From the NCBI GenBank assembly GCA_964551305.1, contig CAZKBT010000011.1:1-58821 (forward strand): 58,821 nt of DNA. The letters run 5' to 3'. Shown one piece after another: positions 50,573 through 57,287 of the stretch. How positions within the stretch are numbered: the first letter of the stretch is position 1; each line of letters opens with the position of its first letter. A program made the translations under genes and the position numbers. This stretch comes from JBAZDC01 sp041654595. GTDB lineage: Bacteria > Pseudomonadota > Gammaproteobacteria > Burkholderiales > Burkholderiaceae_B. Under the pieces are notes generated by a model. It had not been told where the DNA came from. It did no database searches and saw nothing but the letters and a program-made list of their open reading frames with translations.

Positions 50573-52225
50573 CTATTTGAGGCCCATCTCGGCTAGGCGC
50601 TTGTAGAGATAGGAGCGGGATATGCCGAGCTCGGCGGCGACGCGCCGTTTGTTTCCGGCGTAGCGCTCCATGTTCTTGCGTATCAGTTCTTCTTCGACCC
50701 GGCTCTGCACTTCCCTGACAGTGGCGGGCACTGGCGGCTCGCCGCTTTTCCCGGACTGCCCGACGCCGGGCGCCCGGGTTAGCGAGCGAAATGTCTCTGT
50801 CCCTATCTCGTCGGATTCGCTGAAAATGGCGGCATGCTCGACGGCGTGCATCAATTGACGGACATTGCCGGGCCAGGGCCTGCTTTTCAGGAAATCCAAG
50901 GCTTCCCTGGTCACGTGCTTGCGGTCGACGCCATGGCGTTGCGCGAACGCTTGCAGTCCGCACTCCACGAGTTCGGGTATATCTTCGGCCCGATCGCGCA
51001 AAGAAGGGATGTGCAAGGTGACGGCGCTGACGCGGTAGAACAGGTCGAGGCGAAACGCGCCGGTGTCTATCATCGAAGCAAAGTCGCGATGGCTGGCGGA
51101 AATGAACCGGAAGTCCGAGCGTTCGATGCCGTTTCCGCCCAGACGCTCGAAGGTGCCGTCTTGCAGCACGCGCAGCAGTTTCACCTGCGTTTCGACGGGC
51201 ATGTCTCCGATCTCGTCGAAGAATAGCGTTCCGCCATCCGCTTGTTCAAATTTTCCTTTGCGCGCTTTTTTTCCCGCGCCGGTGAACGCACCGGGCTCAT
51301 AGCCGAACAACTCGCTTTCCACCAGCGTGGCCGGCATGGCGGCGGCGTTCACCGTTACCATGGATTTTTCATGGCGGGCGCTCATTTGGTGGATGGCATG
51401 GGCGACCAGTTCCTTGCCGGTGCCGCTTTCTCCGGCGATCAGGACCGGGACATCCAGCCTGGCGACCTTCAGGATGTTTTCCTTCAGGCGCTGGATGGCG
51501 GAGCTGGAGCCCACGATCTGGCTGAGGCCGTACGTCTTGTTCTGGATACTGCGTAATTCGCGCTTGTAGAAGTCGACCTCCGAGCGCAGCCGTCCGACCT
51601 CGGCATTGAGCGAACGCAAGTCGTCCGGCGTGTCGAACATGAGCTGGCCGATCGCGCCGACCACCTTGTCGTCCACGGCATGGATGGGCTTGCGTACGAC
51701 GATGCGATTCTTGCCGAATGTCGAATGGACGTGCCCGATCTCGGCCGTGCCGCTTTCGGCCACGGTGTGCAGGCGCGTGTTTTCCAGTACCTTGGTGACG
51801 TGCCGGCCGATCGAGGCGTTCTTGTCGAGGCTGAAGAAGCGTTTATGCACGTCGCTGATGAAACGTATGACGCCTTCGCGGTCCACCAGGACGAAGGCCT
51901 CGTACGGGTTGGTGAGGAAGTGGCGCAGCACGTCCTCGGCGAAGTCGGCGCTCATCATGAGCTCCAGGAGCAGGTCTTCGTCGCCGGGCTCCAGCACCAG
52001 CGCGGCGACGGCTTCCCGGGACCGAAAGACGACGACCGAAAAACGGCGGCTGCCGACGGTCAACAGACAGAACGTCGGGGCTTGCGCGCTTTCGTAGCCG
52101 GTCCAGGCTGTAGACAAGGCATCCATCACCTCGGGCTCGGCGGCGACGCCCGATGAGAACACGGTTTCGCCCTGCAAGTTTCGTATGAGCACGCCGCGCG
52201 TCTCGTTGCCTATTTCCTTGCTCAT
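50573..52225 (-). CDS. Sigma-54-dependent PAS/AAA+/Fis activator
   Basis: The protein has 550 residues. A variable N-terminus and PAS-type sensor (about 100-200) lead to a short coiled linker, then the AAA+ domain with Walker A GESGTGKE (265-272), the sigma-54 contact loop GAFTGA (312-317) and Walker B FFDEIGD (335-341). A Fis-type HTH closes it (RRVAAELGISRSYLYKRLAEM). Three sigma-54 promoters lie at 41935, 42119 and 52391, so it is the likely activator of all of them. The start MSKEIGNE behind AGGA is preferred over an upstream ATG or GTG. Confidence 0.92.
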   Translation of the reverse strand: MSKEIGNETRGVLIRNLQGETVFSSGVAAEPEVMDALSTAWTGYESAQAPTFCLLTVGSRRFSVVVFRSREAVAALVLEPGDEDLLLELMMSADFAEDVLRHFLTNPYEAFVLVDREGVIRFISDVHKRFFSLDKNASIGRHVTKVLENTRLHTVAESGTAEIGHVHSTFGKNRIVVRKPIHAVDDKVVGAIGQLMFDTPDDLRSLNAEVGRLRSEVDFYKRELRSIQNKTYGLSQIVGSSSAIQRLKENILKVARLDVPVLIAGESGTGKELVAHAIHQMSARHEKSMVTVNAAAMPATLVESELFGYEPGAFTGAGKKARKGKFEQADGGTLFFDEIGDMPVETQVKLLRVLQDGTFERLGGNGIERSDFRFISASHRDFASMIDTGAFRLDLFYRVSAVTLHIPSLRDRAEDIPELVECGLQAFAQRHGVDRKHVTREALDFLKSRPWPGNVRQLMHAVEHAAIFSESDEIGTETFRSLTRAPGVGQSGKSGEPPVPATVREVQSRVEEELIRKNMERYAGNKRRVAAELGISRSYLYKRLAEMGLK

Positions 52226-52299
52226 CGTGTCCTGGCTGCCTCCTGTTCGAGCCGTGTCCGGCGGCGTGTCCGGCACGGGTCCAAGTATATCGTTCGGGG

Positions 52300-52335
52300 T
52301 TGTCTGTCAGAAAGACAATGATGTCGGCGCCGACA
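52300..52335. promoter_or_regulatory. Candidate upstream activator sites for the sigma-54 regulator
   Basis: Two dyads lie in tandem: TTGTCT-N7-AGACAA (52300-52318) and the perfect palindrome TGTCGGCGCCGACA (52322-52335). Both show a TGTC...GACA core. They are about 80-115 bases before the transcription start predicted from 52391-52406, the usual distance for an enhancer-binding activator. They also sit upstream of the divergent regulator gene itself. Confidence 0.5.
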
Positions 52336-52390
52336 ACAAAGGCGTGCGCGGTCGAGCTCGTCCGGCGAGCGAGCGGGCATGACGGTAGCT

Positions 52391-52406
52391 TGGCATGAAG
52401 TTTGCT
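52391..52406 (+). promoter_or_regulatory. Sigma-54 promoter of the MaoC/crotonase operon
   Basis: TGGCATGAAGTTTGCT fits the consensus with GG and GC 10 bases apart and is nearly identical to the promoter at 42119. The predicted start is about 52417, with the coding start at 52445 behind ACAGGAGAGG. Confidence 0.82.
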
Positions 52407-52444
52407 CTATTGCCTGTCATGACTTCCATCACACAGGAGAGGAC

Positions 52445-52915
52445 ATGGCTACGCCACCAGTAGTACGCGGCCTATATTTCGAGGATTTCGAGATCGGGAA
52501 GGAGTTTCTCAGCCCGGCGCGCACCATCACGCAGACGGACATCGTCAATTTCGCCTGCTTGTCGGGGGATTTCAATGAAGTCCACACCAATTTCGAGTAT
52601 TGTAAGACAACGCAGTTCGGAGAGCCCATCGCTCACGGACCGCTCATCTACGCGGTCATGGGCGGACTGCAGTATGCGAGCGGCATCAACGATGGAACCT
52701 TGCTCGCGTTGCTGCAGATCGACCGCTGGCGGATGCTGGCCCCGGTCAAGCATGGGGACACCATACAATTGCATTCGAAGGTGATGGATAAAAAGGAGAC
52801 CAGCAAGCCCGATCGCGGCGTCGTTACGTTCCAGCGGCGGTGCCTGAAGCAGGATGGCACGGTTGCGCAAGAGATGACGGCCACGCTGCTGTATCGCCGG
52901 CGGCCCGAGGTTTGA
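52445..52915 (+). CDS. MaoC-family enoyl-CoA hydratase
   Basis: The protein has 156 residues. LSGDFNEVHTN contains the catalytic Asp42 and His47, and FGEPIAHGPL is the second signature of R-specific (hydratase-2) enzymes, so activity is expected, unlike the variant at 21761. It hydrates enoyl-CoA to R-3-hydroxyacyl-CoA. It is expressed from its own sigma-54 promoter and followed by a crotonase gene 40 bases on. The start is the ATG behind ACAGGAGAGG; the frame stays open to the promoter. Confidence 0.9.
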   Translation: MATPPVVRGLYFEDFEIGKEFLSPARTITQTDIVNFACLSGDFNEVHTNFEYCKTTQFGEPIAHGPLIYAVMGGLQYASGINDGTLLALLQIDRWRMLAPVKHGDTIQLHSKVMDKKETSKPDRGVVTFQRRCLKQDGTVAQEMTATLLYRRRPEV

Positions 52916-52955
52916 TGGCCGGTTGACTGAATCAGTGATTTTTCAAGGAAAGAGT

Positions 52956-53765
52956 ATGTCCGACCGTTATGCGCGTTATCAACGCCTCGTCTTTGACTGG
53001 CCCGCTCCCAAGGTGCTCAGGGTAACGATGAATTCGCCGCTCAAGATGGGGGCGATGGATTCCCTGATGCATAGGGAAGTCGCGGAAATCTGGCGCGACG
53101 TGGATGCGGACGACGATGTCAACGTCGTGATTTTCACCGGCCATGAGAAAACGTTTTCGGCTGGCGGCGATTTGAAGCATGAGCGCCTGGTCTGCGATGA
53201 CTATGCGCTGAGAATGCGCACGATCAAAGAGGCCCGCGATCTCGTCACCAACATGCTGGATTGCAGAAAACCGATCGTGACGGCGGCACGGGGCTGGGCG
53301 GTGGGCGCGGGCCTGGCCACGCTGCTGCTTGCCGACGTTTCCATCGTCGCCCAGGATGCCAAGTTCTCCGACGGCCATTTGAAGATCGGCGTGGCGGCGG
53401 GCGATCACGCCGCCATCATCTGGCCGCTACTCTGCGGCATGGCGAAGGCCAAATACTATTTGCTGACCGCCGACAGCTTCACGGGCGAGCAGGCCGAACG
53501 CATGAATCTGGTGTCGATGGCCCTGCCGGACGAAGAGGTGCAGGCGCGCGCATTGGAAGTCGCCACGCGCCTGGCTCAGGGGGCGCCTGCCGCCCAACGC
53601 TGGACCAAGATGATGCTCAATCACTGGCTCAGGCAGGCCCAACCCATTTTCGATGCGTCTCTGGCATTCGAATTCATCGGCTTTGCCGGGCCCGAAGGCA
53701 CGGAGGGGATAGACGCCTTCCTTGAAAAGCGCAGTCCGAAGTTCGATCCCGACTGCCCCTTCTGA
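52956..53765 (+). CDS. Crotonase-fold enoyl-CoA hydratase/isomerase family protein
   Basis: The protein has 269 residues. TFSAGGDLKHERLV is the oxyanion hole and RGWAVGAGLATLLLADV the following turn. The catalytic Glu region reads SDGHLKIGVAAGDHAAIIWPLLCG, nearly the same pattern as the crotonase at 20915, with no normal hydratase Glu. A second reaction type is likely. It is transcribed with the MaoC gene. AAGGAA precedes the ATG; an upstream ATG at 52923 lies before a poorer site. Confidence 0.85.
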   Translation: MSDRYARYQRLVFDWPAPKVLRVTMNSPLKMGAMDSLMHREVAEIWRDVDADDDVNVVIFTGHEKTFSAGGDLKHERLVCDDYALRMRTIKEARDLVTNMLDCRKPIVTAARGWAVGAGLATLLLADVSIVAQDAKFSDGHLKIGVAAGDHAAIIWPLLCGMAKAKYYLLTADSFTGEQAERMNLVSMALPDEEVQARALEVATRLAQGAPAAQRWTKMMLNHWLRQAQPIFDASLAFEFIGFAGPEGTEGIDAFLEKRSPKFDPDCPF

Positions 53766-53787
53766 TCGGGGCCGAGGCCGGCGCCGG

Positions 53788-54546
53788 CTAGGCCCGTCCT
53801 CCATCCACGGAGAGCACCTGGCCGGTTATCCAGGCGCTGTCCTCGGCGGCGAAAAAGAGGGCGGCATTGGCGACGTCCGGCGCCGTGCCCAATCTTCGGG
53901 TGTGTATGGATTCGATGAGGCGTTGCCGGGCTTGCGGGTCGTACCCGTCCCAAAGCCGGCGCGCCCAAGGGCCCGACATGACGAAACCGGGCGCGACGGC
54001 ATTGACCGTCACGCCGCAAGGCCCCAGCTCCACGGCCATTTGCCGGGTCATGCCCACCAGCGCGTGCTTGGCCGAGGAGTAGGGAATATTTCCGCTCAGC
54101 GCCGGCCTCAATCCCGCGTTGGATGCGATGTTCACGATACGCCCGTAGCCGGCGCTTTTCATATGGGGCGCGATGGCCTGGCATAGCCGGAACGCGCCAT
54201 TGGCATTGGCGTTGAAAATGTCATGCCAATCCGATTCGGGAATGTCTTCCAGGGGACTGCGGCCTTTTCCCAGCGAACCCCCGGCGGCATTGACCAGGAT
54301 GTCGATTTTGCCTTCGGCCGCGACGATGCGGCGTATGAGGTCGAAGCAGCACTTGCGGTCCGCCAGGTCCAGGTGATGCGGCATGGCGCCCGCTTCGCCG
54401 ACGGGCGCCATGCCGTCGACATCGATGTCCGCCACATGAACTCGCGCGCCGGCCGCGATCAGCCGGGTTGCGATTTCGCGTCCTATTCCTTGCGCCGCGC
54501 CGGTCACCATCGCGGTCCGGCCATTGAAGTCGCGTGTCGTCGTCAA
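53788..54546 (-). CDS. Short-chain dehydrogenase/reductase
   Basis: The protein has 252 residues from a TTG start behind GAAAGAAGATC; an ATG 75 bases upstream would add an atypical Pro- and His-rich leader. VTGAAQGIGREIA (cofactor loop, with the following VADIDVDG acidic end favouring NAD), NAAGGSLG, NIASNAGL and YSSAKHALVGM give an intact SDR. ITGQVLSVDGGRA is the standard C-terminus. It is convergent with the crotonase gene and divergent from iclR, and the 14-base motif copy at 54689 lies upstream of both. Confidence 0.87.
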   Translation of the reverse strand: MTTTRDFNGRTAMVTGAAQGIGREIATRLIAAGARVHVADIDVDGMAPVGEAGAMPHHLDLADRKCCFDLIRRIVAAEGKIDILVNAAGGSLGKGRSPLEDIPESDWHDIFNANANGAFRLCQAIAPHMKSAGYGRIVNIASNAGLRPALSGNIPYSSAKHALVGMTRQMAVELGPCGVTVNAVAPGFVMSGPWARRLWDGYDPQARQRLIESIHTRRLGTAPDVANAALFFAAEDSAWITGQVLSVDGGRA

Positions 54547-54688
54547 TTCAGATCTTCTTTCATGAGGGAAATGGAAAGCCCCGCGCCCTTCGCCGAACGG
54601 GGAATGCGGGCAAGGCGGCATCGCGGGCGCGTCGCGCTTGCGCCTGCCTGCCCATTCTCGGAAGTACGGGCTCGCGGCTCAATCGCGA

Positions 54689-54707
54689 TTTCTCGATAGA
54701 TGAAAAA
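54689..54707. promoter_or_regulatory. Copy 1 of the IclR-flanking motif
   Basis: TTTCTC-GATAGAT-GAAAAA contains the 14-base core TTCTCGATAGATGA that recurs exactly, in opposite orientation, at 55759-55772 on the far side of the iclR gene. This copy is a partial dyad. It lies in the 305-base spacer between the SDR and iclR starts, which otherwise shows only the AGTACGG repeats. Confidence 0.55.
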
Positions 54708-54724
54708 ACTAGACCAGGGAAAAC

Positions 54725-54747
54725 CCGTACTCCCGTTCAAAGTACGG
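54725..54747. promoter_or_regulatory. AGTACGG inverted repeat upstream of iclR
   Basis: CCGTACT (54725-54731) and AGTACGG (54741-54747) are perfect complements with 9 bases between. A third AGTACGG lies at 54663-54669. The group sits about 105-190 bases before the iclR ATG, next to a TATACT box at 54769-54774. It may be a second regulator's site or an additional IclR site. Confidence 0.4.
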
Positions 54748-54851
54748 ATGCGTTCTTTTCCTGTTCGCTATACTGGTTTCACGCGTCCAACCGGGACTGC
54801 GCCGGCGGCCGACAAGGATGATAATGACGATATTATGTAGATCCGTCCGCT

Positions 54852-55691
54852 ATGCCTGATACATCGGCCAGCGTGAGCGAGAAGGAGCAATCGGGGAAGC
54901 GCAAGGGCTCCGGATCCAGGAGCGCGTCCGCGGGTTCCCAGACGATCCAGCGCGCGTTCGATTTGCTCAGGATCGTCGCCGAGGCCGGCCCGAACGGGAT
55001 GCGGCTTACCGAAATCGCCGCGCGCGCGAACCTTCACGTCGCGACGGCGCACAGGCTGCTTGGCGCCTTGGTGCAAGAGCGCGCGGTGACTTTCGATTCC
55101 TATTCGTTCGTCTATCACATCGGCTACGATTTCCTGCGACGGGCAGAGAAGACCCGCGATCAGGCCCTCAAGCAGCATTTCGGCGGCCTGGTGGAAAGTC
55201 TGGCTGCCATGACGCGCGAGATGATCTATCTTTATACGAGGCAGTCGTTCGATGCGCTTTGCATCGACAGCGCGCGCGGCGTGAATTCGCGGCGCGAGCT
55301 CACCTTGGGCATAGGAGGGAGGCGGCCTCTGGGTATCGGAGCGGGCAGCATCGTGCTGCTTGCGTCCTTGCCCGCCAAGGAGCTGGCGCGGACATTGAGT
55401 TTCAATGAAGAGCGCTATCGGCGCTACAGCGGCATCACCGTCAAGCAGATCCGCGAGATGCTGCGCGAGTATTGGCAAGAGGGCTATGCGTTCCACCCGG
55501 GCTACGTCATGCACGGCGTGAGCGGGTTGGGCATCCCTTTGCACGGCACGCATGGAGAGGTCGTGGCGGCCATCAGCGTCGCCGCCGAGAACAATCGAAT
55601 GATGCCGGCTCGACGGGCGGAGCTGGCGCGAATAATGAGAATCGAAGCCGCGCGCGTGGGCCCCTTCCCGGTGGAAGGATACGGCTCTTAG
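54852..55691 (+). CDS. IclR-family transcriptional regulator
   Basis: The protein has 279 residues. A basic, Ser-rich leader (1-28) precedes the winged HTH (TIQRAFDLLRIVAEAGPNGMRLTEIAARANLHVATAHRLLGAL). The C-terminal effector domain includes YHIGYDFLRRAE, GRRPLGIGAGSIVLLASL and VSGLGIPLHGTHGEVVAAISVAAE, the standard IclR sensor. It probably controls the flavoprotein-ligase genes at 55920 and perhaps the divergent SDR, because the same 14-base motif stands on both sides of it. The effector is unknown, often an aromatic or short-chain acid. Confidence 0.9.
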   Translation: MPDTSASVSEKEQSGKRKGSGSRSASAGSQTIQRAFDLLRIVAEAGPNGMRLTEIAARANLHVATAHRLLGALVQERAVTFDSYSFVYHIGYDFLRRAEKTRDQALKQHFGGLVESLAAMTREMIYLYTRQSFDALCIDSARGVNSRRELTLGIGGRRPLGIGAGSIVLLASLPAKELARTLSFNEERYRRYSGITVKQIREMLREYWQEGYAFHPGYVMHGVSGLGIPLHGTHGEVVAAISVAAENNRMMPARRAELARIMRIEAARVGPFPVEGYGS

Positions 55692-55754
55692 CTTGCCCCG
55701 CCCGCGCTGCGCGACCGTCTTGCCGAGACGATCAAGGGTTTGCCCTTACATGAC

Positions 55755-55773
55755 CTTCTCATCTATCGAGAAG
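55755..55773. promoter_or_regulatory. Copy 2 of the IclR-flanking motif, perfect dyad
   Basis: CTTCTC-N7-GAGAAG is a perfect dyad that contains, on the minus strand, the same 14-base core TTCTCGATAGATGA as the site at 54689. It lies 147 bases before the flavoprotein gene, in the spacer after iclR, and suits an IclR operator for the downstream operon. Confidence 0.6.
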
Positions 55774-55919
55774 TCTTCGTTGTGACACGGAAACGGGGCT
55801 GTCAGAATGAATTGACTTGAACCCCGGGGACCAGGCCCGGGTCGAGCTTTCCCGCGACGTGCCGCGCAAGCAGGCTTGTCCGGATAGACAGTCAATGCCA
55901 TTTCGAGGTCTTACTATTT

Positions 55920-57284
55920 ATGTCAGGTAAAAAATACGACGTGACCGTCGTCGGAGCCGGGGCGGCGGGCTGCGCAGTCGCGGCCTTGCTTGCAAAGCGC
56001 GGCTATAAGGTCGCTTTGCTCGAGCGCCAGAGCGAAGTCGGCGGCCGGGCCTCCTCGTTCGATTTCAATGGCTATACGATCGACACGGGTTCGCATTGGA
56101 TAGGCTCGTTCGACACGAGTGGAATGAAGGCGCTCTTTGAAGAGGTCGGCGCGGAGATCGAGATGTTCCACGTCAGGCCGACGCTGATGAGCTTCGACAC
56201 CAAGACGCGCACGTATGCGCGGCCGACTTCGAAACAGCGCCTGGGCGAGGAATCGCGGGCGGCCTATGTGGCCATGCGCGAGGCCGTCCGCACTATGAGC
56301 CCCGAGGAATACAGCAAGCCCGAATACCACGAGATATCCGCCAGCACCTGGCTCAGCCGGCTGGTCAGCGATCCGAGAATCCTGGATTCGTTCAGGCGAT
56401 CCACCGGATTCGGCGGCGCGTCCACGGACGAGCTGTCGGCGGGAGCCTTCATAGAAACGTTCCACGATGCCTGGACCACGGACAAGGTGTCCAGCTATCC
56501 CGCGAAGGGCGGCTGCGTTACGTTCTGTCGCGCGCTTGCCGACCGCGTCGTGGCAATGGGCGGCGACTTGATGCTGAATACCAGCGTGCGCGAGGTCATC
56601 ATCGAGGACGGACGGGTTCGCGGCGTAAAGGCGATGAAGACCATGGCCGCGGGCTATGCCGTCACGAAGTTCGAATTGCGCAGCGATATCGTCATTTGCG
56701 CCGTTCCGGGCGCGCAGTTGTTCACCATCGTCGATAAAGCGGCGATTGCGGCGCCGTTGCGCGCCCTGATCGAAGACATCACCAAAGAGGGCACCATCTA
56801 CTTCGGCATCATGGCGGGTGTGAAGGAAGAGCTGTTCGAGGGGTTCGGCGACGGCCAGCAGTTTTTCCAGTTCAACGCGGGCGATCCCGACGAGCACTGG
56901 CACGGCCTGGTGACGGTGCCGACCTATATCGACAAGTCGCTCGCTCCGCCGGGGCGCCATTTGGTCATATGCAATTCCCACGGCCAGCTGCCGATGAGCC
57001 GGCGCAAGGAAGGCCCGCAGCTGCATGAGCGCTGTATCGATCTGTTGCGCGAAATCTGGCCCGGCCGTTTCGACGGCGATGCGGAATGGATCCAGAAGTG
57101 CGAGTACATGAACGTCATTTATCCGGCTCGCGTGGGCCGCAGCGGTCCTTTCCGTCCATCCTTGCAGCCTACGGGCGTGCAGGGATTCAATATCTGCGGC
57201 GACTATACGTACCCGGGCGGCTCCGGATACGGCTGCGCATTGAAGAGCGCGCGCGACGTCGTCAACCGGATCGAGGCGGCTTGA
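55920..57284 (+). CDS. FAD-dependent phytoene-desaturase/amine-oxidase-like oxidoreductase
   Basis: The protein has 454 residues. VTVVGAGAAGCAVAALLAKRG and LLERQSEVGGRASSFDF form the FAD-binding Rossmann motif of the phytoene desaturase/amine oxidase group, and ICGDYTYPGGSGYGCALKSARD is the C-terminal FAD contact. No signal peptide is present, so it acts in the cytosol. Such enzymes desaturate or oxidise alicyclic and isoprenoid-type substrates. The next gene is an acyl-CoA ligase starting 3 bases after the stop, suggesting that an acid is its substrate or product. TTTATG at the start has a weak ribosome-binding site. Confidence 0.86.
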   Translation: MSGKKYDVTVVGAGAAGCAVAALLAKRGYKVALLERQSEVGGRASSFDFNGYTIDTGSHWIGSFDTSGMKALFEEVGAEIEMFHVRPTLMSFDTKTRTYARPTSKQRLGEESRAAYVAMREAVRTMSPEEYSKPEYHEISASTWLSRLVSDPRILDSFRRSTGFGGASTDELSAGAFIETFHDAWTTDKVSSYPAKGGCVTFCRALADRVVAMGGDLMLNTSVREVIIEDGRVRGVKAMKTMAAGYAVTKFELRSDIVICAVPGAQLFTIVDKAAIAAPLRALIEDITKEGTIYFGIMAGVKEELFEGFGDGQQFFQFNAGDPDEHWHGLVTVPTYIDKSLAPPGRHLVICNSHGQLPMSRRKEGPQLHERCIDLLREIWPGRFDGDAEWIQKCEYMNVIYPARVGRSGPFRPSLQPTGVQGFNICGDYTYPGGSGYGCALKSARDVVNRIEAA

Positions 57285-57287
57285 ACA

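Noticed and set aside
53766..53787. Palindrome GCCGGCGCCGGC between the convergent crotonase and SDR genes as a terminator
   Set aside because: No T-run on either side, and such GC palindromes occur often at this base composition.
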